Below, piece after piece: positions 1 to 11,760 of a stretch of DNA of 49,265 nt. Source of the stretch: Guyanagaster necrorhizus. Taxonomy: Eukaryota; Basidiomycota; Agaricomycetes; Agaricales; Physalacriaceae. The stretch lies in NCBI RefSeq assembly GCF_019112545.1, contig NW_025064951.1:77425-126689 (forward strand), read 5' to 3'. A model generated the notes under the pieces. That model had not been told where the DNA came from, did no database searches, and saw only the letters and a program-made list of their open reading frames with translations. The position numbers and the translations under genes were made by a program. Position 1 is the first letter of the stretch. Each line of letters opens with the position of its first letter.

Positions 1-592
1 ATGGCTATGTTCTGCTTTCCTGTGTCCAACCAGTCATTCCATCTGACTCACTAAAGGTGCCACTTCTCGGTACGATGCGGAGTCCCTCGCTGTGTTATGC
101 GCGCTAAGGTTCAGGGCAGTATCCGTGCTATTCATTCCTGGGGTAATATTCCTCTACTTGTTAGCTTGTTGTCATCATGCTATCTCTCCGTTCGGTACCC
201 ATTTACTCAGATACCTTTCTTTGGGTCTCAGTTCTCTGTTCTAAAGGCATGTCCCATCAGCACATCAATGGCTGTGCATCTTTGATCAATGTGATCAGAA
301 TTGCCGATCATATTTCGATCATAGTCTTTTTATTTTTAGCATGTCCTCTTGTAATAGTATTAGTGCATTTAGGGCCAAGTGCTGGGACCTCACATGCAGC
401 CTAACCCCTCTGGTATTAGTCTGTTACTAGGCCATGCACTCTGCTTATTGTTACTCCAGTTTATCATTATGATAGCGAGGTTTCTGTGTGCTCTAGTCCT
501 ATTTTCTGTTACATGCTTACTGGCCTGGAATGCGGCCCATGTATTCGCAATTTTCACAATTTTACATGCCTGAACGAGGAGAGGGCGTGTCA
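1..592 (+). repeat. Dispersed repeat R1, copy 1 (left end outside window)
   Basis: This stretch aligns along its whole length with 17076-17733 in the same orientation. Copy 2 has about 45 extra bases near its start. Homology stops sharply after TGTCA at 588-592. Where the copies differ, this copy usually keeps CG and copy 2 has TG or CA (for example GCGCGC here against GCATGC there), so this copy is less decayed. No convincing ORF is seen. The ending in CA would fit an LTR of another family, but the left end is not visible, so the class is open. It sits where the 5' LTR and leader of gypsy-1 would be expected. Confidence 0.75.
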
Positions 593-669
593 CCGTCCTG
601 CTGAAATGAGCAGTATACACAGCACCATCCATCTGAAGCCAGACTGAGACCAGCCCTTTGACCTGAAGC

Positions 670-2430
670 ATGGCTTCCCAGCTCAACCACACCCAAAATC
701 AGCTGAATCAAGCAGCAAGACAATTGAAGAGATTCCAGAACCCCTGGACTGGCAAGGGAAGCTGACTCCTAGGGGCACAGCCACTGCCAGATCAGGTGGA
801 AGGAAGTGGCGCAGGCAAAGAACCAATACGAGATGATCCTGAAGCAGTACGACTCAGATTCACAATATGAGACAGAGTCATTGTACGCAAAGACACACTC
901 CCTCAGGGGAGTCTTATAGCCGATGACAAGTCCCTACATTTGTTCCCTGCAGCCCCATTAGAATGGCACTGACCCCCTTTCGAAGAATGGCCCAACCCAA
1001 TGGAGGCACTGCCCCACGATGCCACTGTCCTTCAATGTCATCTCAACCTCCTATGAAAACCACGACCTTTCAAAGGAGCCTCGGACGACATCGATTGATT
1101 CCTTGTCGACTGCGAATAATACTTCGAAGTGTACATCAGATTCTTAGAGACCAACATGAACAAAGTAGCATTTGCTGCCTTATACCTCGAAGAGAAGGCA
1201 AAGACGTGGTGGATCTTGATCTCTCCAAACTTCCGATCCACCACCCGGAGTCACTACCGATATCCCTCATGGCCAGTATTCAAACAAATGTTAAATGACA
1301 AATTCATTGATCCAGCAGTACAGGAGGTACACAAACAAAAAATCAAGGAGTACAAGATGGGGGATAAGGCCACAATAGACTATTTTGACAAGTTGAAAAG
1401 ACTCACCAAGTTGGCAGGGATATGGGAGGACATGGACAATAATGGATGAATGGTCAAAGCCCTCAAGAGAGGAGTTCCCCCCTTGTACCTCACAATGATC
1501 TCTGCCATGGGCATCAGGGAATTGATACCCATTGAATATGACGCATGGAAGGAGAGGATTGTCGAAATGTATAAGGAATGGCAAAGGCAGAAAGTGGAGT
1601 CATCAACACTACAAGACTACACCAAAAAGCTGACACTGCCAACCCCAAACAAAAACTCAGGGACAACTGTCAGAAAACCATCAGAAACCTCAACGGCTTC
1701 CACCTCTTATGGCATGCAGAAGACTGGGACCAGAACGACATATACAGGCACTGGCAAACCAATGGACATTGACCGCATGAAGAAGGAAGGAAAGTGTTTC
1801 AACTGTGGGCAAAAGAGGCATATGGCCAAGGACTACCCAAAGAAGAAGAGAACACGTGAAGACATATGAGTGCAGATCACCGAATTACAAAAAGAGGAGG
1901 AAAAACTTGCACCAGCAACAAAGGAGGAGGAAGTAAAAGACGGGGCCAGTCAGTGAGCAATTCCACTGAGCTGGCCAATGAGCCTTTTGGTGTGCGACCC
2001 TTAGCCACTAGTCAGACTAATAACACTTCTGTAGTTACTCTTATGCCTACCTATAACATGCATTTGAATATACCCAATAATATCTTGCACAACAAAGAAT
2101 TGCAAAATAAGACTCAAACACCTACAGGCCGAGCAGGGGCAGAGAGCCCCACCACCTGGCTCAAACCATTTGAAACCAAGTGGACCTGGCAGGCCATCAA
2201 AGATGCCAAGGACAAAGCATCAGCAAAAGCTGTGCTCAAGAATTGGATCCACAAAACACAGGTGGAGGAAGTAGTGGATGAACTAGTAGAAGGAATGAGG
2301 AAGGCAGAGCGATGCTGAGCCCTGGAGTGGCTCGATGAGCTGCATGGACCTCGAAAATTTATTTGACGATCTAAAACCCCTGGGCAAAATCTACTCACCA
2401 AAGCCCAGATCAAAACCCTTACATCCTGAA
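670..2430 (+). pseudogene. gag: Gypsy-1 Gag, broken
   Basis: The likely start is the ATG at 670, opening with MASQLNHTQNQLNQ and running into a TGA after about 31 codons. Further Gag-like segments follow, including KAKTWWILISPNF around 1197-1235 and a retroviral zinc knuckle at 1795-1836 (CFNCGQKRHMAKDY). The knuckle's last cysteine has become Tyr (TAC), which fits a G-to-A change. A lysine-rich tail follows. Gag packages element RNA into cytoplasmic virus-like particles, and this copy cannot be expressed intact. Corresponding segments occur in gypsy-2 on the other strand. Confidence 0.8.
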
Positions 2431-2439
2431 CTGCTCATT

Positions 2440-5400
2440 CCATTACAGCCCTGATCAATAGCGGCTGCACTGGAAGCTCAATAAACCGAGCCTTCATCTA
2501 AGAACACAAACTTCCCACATGCACTACGGCTGCACCCATACCAGTGTACAATGCCGATGAAAGCAAGAATCAGGCTGGCCCCATTACCAAGTTCGTCAAA
2601 CTCCAGCTAACCATTGGGGACCATTCTGAACGAATTGACCTAGCCGTCACCGATCTCAGTTCAAAGGAGGTCTTCCTCAGACATGACTGGCTGATCTGCC
2701 ACAACCCTCTGATCAATTGGAAGACCGGTCAGATCACATTTGCCAGGTGCCGATGCTGAAAGATCCCCTTCAAATTGCCCGATGAAGACCCAGAGGATAG
2801 GTGGGATGAGGAGATAGACAATGGAGAAACGATCCTCACAGTTGACCTACAAAGAGAACTGCATGTGAGGGCCCTTCACCATGCCAATAACCTGGCAGCG
2901 AAGGTGAATGAGGGATGGGAAGAAAAGACCTTTGAAGAGATGGTACCAGTCTGGGCTCAGGACTATTGTGACCTCTTTGAGAAGGAGAGTTTCGACGAAC
3001 TCCCAGCCCCAAAGCCATGGGATCATGTGATTGAACTAACTCCCAATGCAAATGCTAACTTGGACTGTAAAACCTACCCACTTGATATCCAGGAGCAACA
3101 GGAATTTGATAAGTTCCTCGAGGAAAATCTATCCAGCAGACAGATCAGACCTTCCAAATCCCCAATGGCATCACCATTCTTCTTCGTTAAGAAGAAAGAT
3201 GGCAAGGTGCAACTGGTTCAAGACTACCAAAAACTTAACGAAATGACAATCAAGAACCGATACCTCCTCCCTCTGATCTCGGAACTGATGGACAAATTAT
3301 GAGATGCCAAGTATTACATGAAGCTTGACGTCCATTGGAGGTATAACAATGTTTGGATCAAGAAGGGAGATGAATGGAAGGCCACATTCAGGACAAATTG
3401 AGGACTATTCAAACCTACAGTCATGTTCTTTAGGCTTACCAATTTGCCTGCGATGTTCCAGTGGATGATGAACGATATATTCAAAGATCTCATCACCACC
3501 AGAAAAGTCACCATCTACCTCAACAACATCCTGATCATGTCATGGACAAAGGAGGAGCACAGGAAATTGGTATGGCAAGTACTCGCATTAATGAGAAAAC
3601 ACCAGTTATTCCTTAAAGCTGAGAAGTGTGAGTTTGAAGTCCTCGAAACAGAGTTTCTCAGGGTGATCATCAGCAAAGGAAGTATATGCATGGATCTGAT
3701 CAAGGTGGCCAGGGTAGCCGAATGGCCGGAGCCAAATAAAAAGAAGGAATTACAATCCTTCCTAGGGTTTACAAATTTCTACCAGCAATTTATATGAGAC
3801 TACAGCAAGGTGGTATGACCAATGATGCAGTTAACCAGCAATGCATCATGGTCCTGGGGACTATCCCAGCAAACCATCTTTAACAATCTAAAACAGTGGA
3901 TAGCTGAGGACATCGTCCTCGCTATTCCAACTCAGGAAGAGAGGTTCTGAGTTGAGGCCAACTCCAGTGAGAGAGCGATTGGAGCGGTACTCTCACAGGA
4001 GCAGAACAGGAAGTGGTGACTGGTGGCGTTCCTTTCCAGGGTGCTAAGTGTCATGGAGAGGAATTATGAAATCTACGATAAAGAGTTATTGGCAATCATG
4101 TTGTCCCTGGAAGAATGGCGACACTACTTGATTGGCACACCAGAAGCCTTTGAGATCTGGACCGACCATCAGAATCTCAGGTACTTCTGACAACTCCAAA
4201 AGTTAAATCACCGACAAGCCTGCTGGGTCACCAAGCTCAGCCAATACGAATACACCTTTCACCACAAAGCAGGCTCAGCCAATAAAAAGGCAGATCTCCT
4301 GAGCTGACAGGCAGATCATGACCAGGGTGGAAGAGATAACAAAGGAGTAACCCTCCTCTCTTCCGAGCATTTCAGAGCCATGATAATGCTGACAGAGGAG
4401 GAGATTCATGAACGAATCAAGAGTGCAACCCAGGACAACTATAAATGGGACCAACGGGTTGCCCCATCCTTAAACCATGAAAGGGGGATGACAAAGAAGG
4501 ATGACATGATTTATTATGATGGGAGGATTTACATCCCCAGAGACCAAGGACTATGAGGGGAAATCATTGCAACCCACCACGATTATGCAACTGCAGGACA
4601 CTCAGGCATTGCGAAGACAAAGGAGCTTGTCCTGCAGGAGTATTGGTGGCTGAAACTGAGAAATGATATCACCACATATGTCAAAGCATGTGAAACCTGT
4701 CAAAGAGGCAAAGCTTCCACCCAATCCCACACCATGCTGCTACACCCCAATGAGATCCCATCAACCCCATGGACTCATATCTCAGTCGATATGATCACCG
4801 GGTTACCCAATTGTAATGGTTATGATGCCATTCTTATCATTGTTGATCAATTCTCCAAAACGATCATCCCAGTTGCATGTTCTATGGAACTAATGTCTGA
4901 AGGCTGGGTGAAGATTCTCTGAGACAAAGTATATGCCAAATACGGCATGCCTCAAGTGGTGATCTCGGATAGGGGCCCTCAATTCATTTTCAAATTCCTC
5001 AACAACTTGTATAAACTCCTAAACATCAGACGCAACACCTCCACCACTTATCATCCCCAAACTGATGGCCAAACAGAATAGGCAAATCAAGAAATTGAAA
5101 AATACCTATGCCTATTCATTAACTATCGACAAGATGACTGGGTTGAATGGTTAGCCCTCGCCACATTCCAACACAATAACTGCATCCATTCCACAACCAG
5201 AAAGACTCCATTTTTCATCAACTATGGGTGACACCCTAATGTTGCCCATACCGAATGCCATCACACCACAACCCCCGCTTTCGCTGACTTTATCTCAGAC
5301 ATGACCAAAATACACATGGAAACAAAAGCCACACTGGAGAAAACAGCATTGGCCATAAAAGCACAGTATGATAAGCATCACCACCCCACACATACCTACA

Positions 5401-5846
5401 CCCCAAATGACAAAGTCTGGCTTGACACCACCAACTTACACCTCCCACACCTGAAACAGAAACTGGCAGGCAAATGCACTGGCCCTTTCCCCGTCATCTC
5501 CAAGATCAGGAATAGTGCCTATAAACTACGACTGCCAGCAACTTGGAAGATTCACAACGTCTTCAATGAAGCACTATTATCCCCATATATAACACCCACT
5601 TTCCTGAATCAAACCCATCTGCCTGCACCCTCACCCATACTGATCGACAATGAAGAACACTATGAAATCGATCAAGTGCTCAATCATAAACTCCAAAAAG
5701 TCAAAGCAAAAGGGGGAGGCATGACCACAATGGTGGATTACCTGGTCAGCTGGAAAGATTATAGACCAGAATCCAATCAGTGGGTAAACAAGAAACAAAT
5801 GGCAGCCGATGATGCAATTCATGAGTACAAGCTATCCCTAAATTAA
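2440..5846 (+). pseudogene. pol: Gypsy-1 Pol (PR-RT-RH-IN-chromodomain), broken
   Basis: The protease active site reads LINSGCTGSS, with Asn at 2457-2459 where Asp is required. RT begins near 2990. PSKSPMASPFFFVKKKDGK is typical Ty3/gypsy RT, and the catalytic YLDD is YLNN (Asn codons at 3522-3527). RNase H ends around 4300. Integrase has an intact HHCC zinc region (HDYATAGHSG to CETCQRG, about 4577-4710), and the DDE residues are recognisable in ISVDMITGLP, VISDRGPQF and DGQTE. A C-terminal chromodomain (YEIDQVLNHK, YLVSWKDYRPESNQWV) lies at about 5658-5830, which places the element among the chromoviruses. Stops, mostly TGA, interrupt it repeatedly, so it is not functional. Confidence 0.9.
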
Positions 5847-5866
5847 GCCATTGGGATGATAGTCTT

Positions 5867-5876
5867 AAGGAGGGGG
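5867..5876 (+). other. Polypurine tract of gypsy-1
   Basis: AAGGAGGGGG lies three bases before the 3' LTR. This is the expected plus-strand primer site for reverse transcription, and gypsy-2 has an equivalent tract at its 3' LTR. Confidence 0.8.
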
Positions 5877-5879
5877 TAA

Positions 5880-6310
5880 TGTTATGATTTTTCCTCCTTT
5901 CCTTTCTTCAAAAACCCCTATTTATGCTTAGTCAAGGAGCACAGGACCATGGGAGGGCTTAGTCATCACAACTAGCTCATCCACCACTTATCCCAGCAAT
6001 AATGCCCAACCCGCCTTTTATGTATAACAATGATACCAAAGGGCAACAAGTACCATGGACACAGAAGGACACAATAAGTAGCACTATTATTAATACACCC
6101 TGTATAGTATTTAAGAACCATAGCTCTCACTGGTACACCCCAGCTTTGAGCTAAAGTTTATAAACCATACCATTCTACTCTCGAGCCATTGTTGTGGCCT
6201 TGTGACACACTGAACCAGAGACACAATTAGTGGACTCAGGTGATCCCTCAAAGTGTGAAGAGACATCTGTTTATCATGTGTTCTGGCTCATGTGATGCTT
6301 GGGCTTAACA
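5880..6310 (+). repeat. 3' LTR of gypsy-1 (431 bp)
   Basis: It starts TGTTATGATT and ends GGGCTTAACA, so it has TGTTA...TAACA inverted ends. It is alignable in patches with the 526-bp gypsy-2 LTR, especially around the TATA box and the motif downstream of it. The first bases are conserved between the two families, as is the run AACCCCTATTT.TGCTTAGTCA. Confidence 0.88.
6108..6154 (+). promoter_or_regulatory. LTR core promoter and predicted self-priming motif (gypsy-1)
   Basis: A TATA-like TATTTAAG at 6108-6115 is followed after 25 bases by CAGCTTTGAGCTAA at 6141-6154, near the predicted RNA start. The same arrangement in gypsy-2 and gypsy-3 is complementary to the sequence next to the 5' LTR. 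Gypsy-1 lacks a visible 5' LTR, so pairing cannot be checked here. Confidence 0.6.
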
Positions 6311-7393
6311 CATGCTATAGTTAAATATATCCTCCTGTTCTTTAGCCTACAGAGTCATCAACCAGCAATAACCCAGCTCTCCCATTCTCTATGCAATCAA
6401 GTCAGACAGCATCACTGCTGCCTCCTCCTACATCCTCTGAAACTCCTCTGCCAATCACTCTGCCTGCTCCTGCTCATTGCTGGTTAGCATGGAGTCAGTG
6501 CTGCTCTGACTGGTCACACATAAAGACAACCAGTGAGAGGCAGAAGAGAAACATGATGCCAAGGTGACTAGTACCTTCCTGTCTGTCATGCTCCTGATTG
6601 AACCAGTGGAGCACCATGTAGTCAGTGGCAGTGAGATGAGGCAGGAATGTGCAGGGTGTGTGCCTAGAGATCAACAGCCCAGAGTCTTAACTGGTCTATG
6701 GCCTGAGAAGAAACTCCTCAGGGCTTAGGGTGTATGCTGGGGCTGGCTGGCCCTAGAGATCTCACATAAGTGATTGCTTGTGATGCTGGCAGGCTTCCAG
6801 CCAATGAACAAGCCACCTCTCTCTACTCCATGCCCAGTGTGCCTCAAGAGTGAGATGGATCCTGCCAAGGATGTCATTGAAGACAAGGGTGGCAGCAGGA
6901 TTTGTGCTGCTATGGCAGAGTGGAGAATAAGGTGGTGGAGGAGTGCACTTCTCTATTGATACTCATTGCAGATGGCATCTGCAGAGGATGGATGTGGCTT
7001 GTGGAGAGCTGGAGTATTCAAGGTGGTCAGAGACCATGAGGGTGACCATGCATGGTCAGAAAATAGGAGTGCAGGCCACTCCTGTTTATAAGAGAGTGTG
7101 ACTCCCTTGGAGAGGCTCATGGGCCTCAGGCTCAGACTCATCATTCAAGGAGATAATAATCAGGCTTGTAACCCATCCAGAACTCTGACTGAGTTTCCAT
7201 ATATCTGGTTGTGGGCTTCTACTGCATACTCCTTCCAAAGCTCATCTATCATCATTGGAGCTCTTATAGAGGCCATTGTTGGTGACCTCAATCTCAGGTG
7301 TTTGAGTGCTCTTGAACCCTTATAGGATGACTTCTCCTTTAGTGCCAAGATCTTGCTCCTGATCTGGTGCATTCTTGACAGGAAGTCTGACTT
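6311..7393. other. CpG-poor interval between gypsy-1 and gypsy-2, unassigned
   Basis: This interval has the same CpG-poor composition as the flanking elements. A minus-strand open stretch at about 7160-7390 (with RMHQIRSKILALKEK and MIDELWKEYAVEAHN) reads like a protein remnant but matches nothing I recognise. It is probably transposon-derived. No LTR or terminal inverted repeat was found. Confidence 0.5.
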
Positions 7394-7919
7394 TGTTAAG
7401 CTCAAATTCTATGTGACCAATAACATATGATAAACTAATAGAACCTTGCACTTCAGGGTGACTATTAGAGTTCACTGATGTGCTATCAGAGTTGTGTGAT
7501 CAAGGCAGTTGCAAGTTGCTTGAGAGTAGATGGTGAAGAATAAACTTTAGCTTGAAGCTGGAGCTACTACAGTGAGAGCTATGCTACTTAAATACTAAAT
7601 CCTTATCATTCTAAGAATGTAACTACTTAATTGTCTTTGCTGGTGTTGTGTAGCATTTTATCTGGCATCACTAAGATACCTACAAAAAATATTGTCCTGC
7701 TGTTATGCTGTTATTGCTGTTGCTGCTGCACAAAGATAAGAGAGGCTTCTCTGTCATTGTGCTGTTGCATGACTTCACAACAGCAACCAGGATTGGTGCT
7801 GATGACTAAGCATTCTCATAATCCTCACTGCCAGGTCTAGATGCCCTGACTAAGCAGAAATAGGGGTTAATCCCAAATAAATCAAGGAAAAAAAACCAAA
7901 AATAAGAAAAATTATAACA
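7394..7919 (-). repeat. 3' LTR of gypsy-2 (526 bp)
   Basis: Read on the minus strand it starts TGTTATAATT and ends GAGCTTAACA. Its last 271 bases (7394-7664) align closely with 15588-15857. The U3 part includes a CAG/CTG-rich stretch (about 7695-7735). Confidence 0.88.
7547..7594 (-). promoter_or_regulatory. LTR TATA box and self-priming motif (gypsy-2)
   Basis: On the minus strand TATTTAAG (7594-7587) is followed about 28 bases later by AGCTTCAAGCTAA (7559-7547). That 13-mer is the exact reverse complement of the minus-strand sequence immediately inside the 5' LTR (15586-15574). A 5' RNA end that can fold onto the primer site is the Tf1-type self-priming design. Confidence 0.7.
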
Positions 7920-7930
7920 TTACCCTCTCC
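7920..7930 (-). other. Polypurine tract of gypsy-2
   Basis: On the minus strand GGAGAGGGTAA directly precedes the 3' LTR. It parallels the tract GGAGGGGGTAA of gypsy-1. Confidence 0.8.
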
Positions 7931-7949
7931 TTAAGACCATCATCCTGAT

Positions 7950-10900
7950 GGCTAATTTAGGGGTAAGTCCTCCCACCCATGTGCAGATGGCCTATCTGCT
8001 GGATCTGTAATGTTGAACATGATCCCTTGTCAGCTGTTATGCTCCACACATAGAGTGGCAATAGGCACTGTAGTTGTTGCCTTATTTATCTTTTCACTGC
8101 TCATTTCTGGCTCAGTAGTCAGAAAATGTTCTGGACATTGCTCTTCACTGTATGTCCCATTTGTTGTCCTATTTTGCAGATATTGTGACTCAGCAGAGTA
8201 TAATATTAAATATGTCCCCTGCTATTAGTGTTTATTGGTCACAAAATTTAGGTTGATGTATTTGCCTATATTGACCTTATTATTTCGTTGTTTGTAGTCT
8301 TATATGGCCTCTTTCATATCCATATATTTTTTATTAATCCATTGGTTTGATTCTGGGCCATAACCTTTTCAGCTGACTAGGTAGTTGACAGTTGTTTTTA
8401 TGTCTCCACCTTATGCTTTGACTTTTTGGTATTTGTGGTTTATGACTTCATTGATTTCATAATGTTCTTCATCATCGATGAGTTCTAGTGGTGATGGTGG
8501 CAGTCGTTCTTGATTTAGAAAGGCTGGTGCAATATATGGTGTTAATAATGCCTCATTAAAGACATTGTGAACCTTCTAAGTTGTTGGTAATTGCAACTTG
8601 TATGCAGAATTACTGATTTTTACTGTGACTTTGAATGATCCTATTTGTTTGTCTGCCAGTTTCTGTTTAGGATGTGAGAGATGAAGATTTGTCATATCCA
8701 GCCAAACTTTGTCATTGACCAAATATTCATGTGCTGGTCTGTGGTGTTTATCATACTGTTTTTTCATTGTGGAAGCAGCTTTTTGGAGGGCTGTCTTTGT
8801 TTCATCATGGATTTTTGCTATGGTGGTGGCAAAATCCATTGATGCCAGTGTTGTTGTGTATTTTTGCTTGCTTTGGGCAATGAGAGAATGTTGCCCATAG
8901 TTCACAAAAAATGGTGTCTTGCCAATTGCTGAGTGAATCCTGTTGTTGTGTTGAAAAGCTGCTAATTCTAGCCACTCTGTCCAGTCATTTGGTCAGTAAT
9001 TGATGAAAAGTCGAAGATACTTTTCAACCTCTTGATTCACTCACTCTGTCTGGCTGTCTGTTTGTGGGTGATATGCTGTCAAGATATTTCATTTAATATT
9101 GAGGAGTTGGTACAAGTTGTCCAGGAATTTGAAGATGAATTGTGGTCCTCTGTCAGAAATCACTACTTGAGGCATGTCATACTTTGCATAAACCTCATCC
9201 TGTAGTATTTTTGCCCATCCTTCTGATGTTAATTCTATCAAGCAGGTGATCAGAATGATTGTCTTTGAGAAGTGATCAACTATGATGATGATTGCATCAT
9301 AGCTGTCACTTTTGGGAAGTCTGATTATCATATCCACCAAAATGTGAGTCCATAGTGATGAAGAGACCTCATTTGGGTGAAGTGGAGCTGCTCAGGGTTG
9401 AGTTGAGGATTTGTTGTACTGACAAACCTCACATACTTTGATATATCATGTGATATCATGGTCTATTTTAGGCCACCAGTACTCCTGCAGGACTAGTTCT
9501 TTTGTTTTAGTGATCCTGGGGTGACTGGCAGTCATGTGATCATGGCATGTGACAATGATATCACCATAAAGTCCCTGATCCCTTGGGATATAGATTTGTT
9601 CATTGTAGCAGATCAATCCTCCTTCTTTTCTCAGGTCCTGCTCATGATTGAGTGATGAGGCAATTCATTGATCTCATTTATGGGGATCCCAAGTCACACT
9701 TTTGATGTGCTCATGCACTTTCTCTTCAGTAGGCATGATCATTGCCTAAAAGTGTTTTGGTCATAGGAGGATGACTTCTTTGTTGTTGTCTCCTCCTTGG
9801 TTGTGGTTGGCCCTCTGACTGAGGAAGTTGGCCTTCTTGTTTACTGCTCCAGTCTTGTGGTGCAGCATATATTTGTATTCTGATAATTCTGTGATCTATC
9901 AGGCTTGTTGGTGATTAAGCTTTTGTGAGAGTCAAAAGTATCAGAGGTTCTGGTGATCCATCCAGATTTCAAAGGTCTGGACTGCTCCAATGAGATAATG
10001 CCACCATTCAGTTAGGGTGAGCATTATAGTGAGAAGTTCCTTGTCATAGATCTCATAGTTGCATTCTATGACTATAAGCACTTTCAACATGAAGGTGACA
10101 GATCGCCACTTGCCATCTTGTTCCTGAGAGAGGACAGCTCCAATAGCACCCTCACTGGAATCAGCCTCCATTTGGAATTTTTCATCCTGAGAAGGTATAG
10201 CAAGAATGATGTCTTCAGCCAATCAGCATTTAAGATCATTAAATGCTGATTGTTATGATAGTCTCCAGGCCCATAGTGCATTTCTGCTTAATTGTGTCAT
10301 GGGTCAGATGACCTTGCTGTAATCCTGAATGAACCACCAGTAGAAGTTGGTGAATCTAAGAAATGATTATAGCTCCTTCTTCTTGGTTGGTTCCAGCCAT
10401 TCAGTTACTTCCACCACTTTAATTGGGTCCATTCTGATGCTTCCTTCACTGATGATGACTCCAAGGTATTCTGTCTCTAATACCTTGAACTCACACTTTT
10501 CAGCCTTGAGAAAGAGTTGATGTTTCCTCATGAGATTTAGCACTTGTCATACTAGTTGTCAATGCTCCTCTCAGGTTTTAGACATGATTAGAATGTTATT
10601 CAAATAGATTGTGACCTTGCCAGTGGCAATGAGATCCTTGAAGATGTTGTTCATCATCCACTGGAATGTTGCAGGTGAATTGGTGAGTCTAAAGAACATA
10701 ACCATCAGTTTGAACAATCTATGGTTTGTTTGAAAAGTGGCCTTCCATTCATCACCTTCTTTGATACAGACATTGTTATATTCCCATCAGACATCCAACT
10801 TTGTGTAATATCTGGTATCTCAGAGCTTGTCCATCAACTCAGAAATTAAAGGAAGTGGGTAATAATTCTTGATCATCATTTCATTGAGTTTCTGATAATC

Positions 10901-11760
10901 CTGTACTGGTCGAAGTTTTCCATCCTTTTTTTTGATGAAGAAGAAGGGTGAGGCTATTGGAGACTTTGATGGCTGAATCCTTCCACTGGATAAGTTTTCA
11001 TCAAGAAACTTATCCAGTTCTTGCTGTTCATTGTTGCCAAGTGGATAGCACTTGCAATCCAGATTGGCATTTGCATTGGGGATTAGTTCGATTGCATGGT
11101 CTCAAGATTTTGGGTCAGGTAATTCATCAAAACTTTCTTTTTCAAATAAGTCTCAATAGTCCCATACCTATTCAGGCATCATTTTCTCAAATGTCTTCTC
11201 TTCTTTGCCTTTATTGGCTTTAGCTACCAGATCATTTGCATGGTGTATGGCACAGATATGGATGGCCTTCTGTAAATCCACAATGAGGATTGTCTCCCTA
11301 TCTTCCATTTCTTCATCCCACCAGTTCTTGGGATCTTCATCCAGTAGTTTGAATGGGATCTTTCAGCATCAGCATCTAGCAAAAATGATGCATCTGGTCT
11401 TTCAGTTGATTAGTGGATTGTGATAAATCAGCCAATCATGGCCAAAGAATATTTTCTTGGTTTCTAGGTCAGTTATGGCCAAGTCAATTCGTTCTGAATG
11501 ATCACTGATAGTGAGCCTGAGCTTGATGTACTCAGTGATTGAACCAGCTTGGTTCTTAGTTCCATCCACATTGTAGATCAGAATAGGTGCTACCATGGCC
11601 TGAGTGGGAAGATTGTGCTTGATGACAAAAGCATGATTGATTGAGCTTCTGGTGCAGCCACTGTTGATCAGAGCTATGACTGCATGGGTAGATCAGGATG
11701 TTAATGTCTTGATCTGAGCTTTGGTTATTAAGTCTTGTCCTCTGGTCTTAGATCATCAAA
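7950..11760 (-). pseudogene. pol: Gypsy-2 Pol (PR-RT-RH-IN-chromodomain), broken
   Basis: The segments are collinear with gypsy-1 Pol. The protease site reads ALINSGCTRSS with Asn at 11665-11663. The protease/linker piece SERIDLAITDLETKKIFF is near 11450. The RT catalytic motif is YLNN (Asn codons 10600-10595). RNase H is at 10222-9941 (FQMEADSSEGAIGAVLSQE, FEIWMDHQNL). The integrase core is at 9340-9089 (DMIIRLPKSDSYDAIIIIVD, VISDRGPQF), with a further piece at 8905-8576 and a chromodomain remnant (HYEINEVINHK, GPESNQWINKK) near 8470-8290. Numerous stops, again largely TGA, rule out function. Confidence 0.88.

Larger units (their letters stand above)
593..6310 (+). mobile_element. Gypsy-1: decayed Ty3/gypsy chromovirus, 5' end replaced or outside window
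   Basis: Order on the plus strand is Gag, protease, RT, RNase H, integrase, chromodomain, polypurine tract, 3' LTR, which is the Ty3/gypsy order. Reading frames are broken by many stops, mostly TGA in place of CGA arginine codons. The 3' LTR at 5880-6310 has no partner upstream. R1 lies directly before the Gag start instead, so the 5' LTR is either beyond the window or lost. It is closely related to gypsy-2 through Gag and Pol. Confidence 0.9.

Noticed and set aside
1..592. R1 as the 5' LTR of gypsy-1
   Set aside because: R1 has no similarity to the gypsy-1 3' LTR at 5880-6310, and a second R1 copy is unconnected with such an element.
7690..7740. The CTG/TTG-rich stretch as a microsatellite of interest
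   Set aside because: It is part of the gypsy-2 LTR U3 and too irregular to be a distinct repeat.
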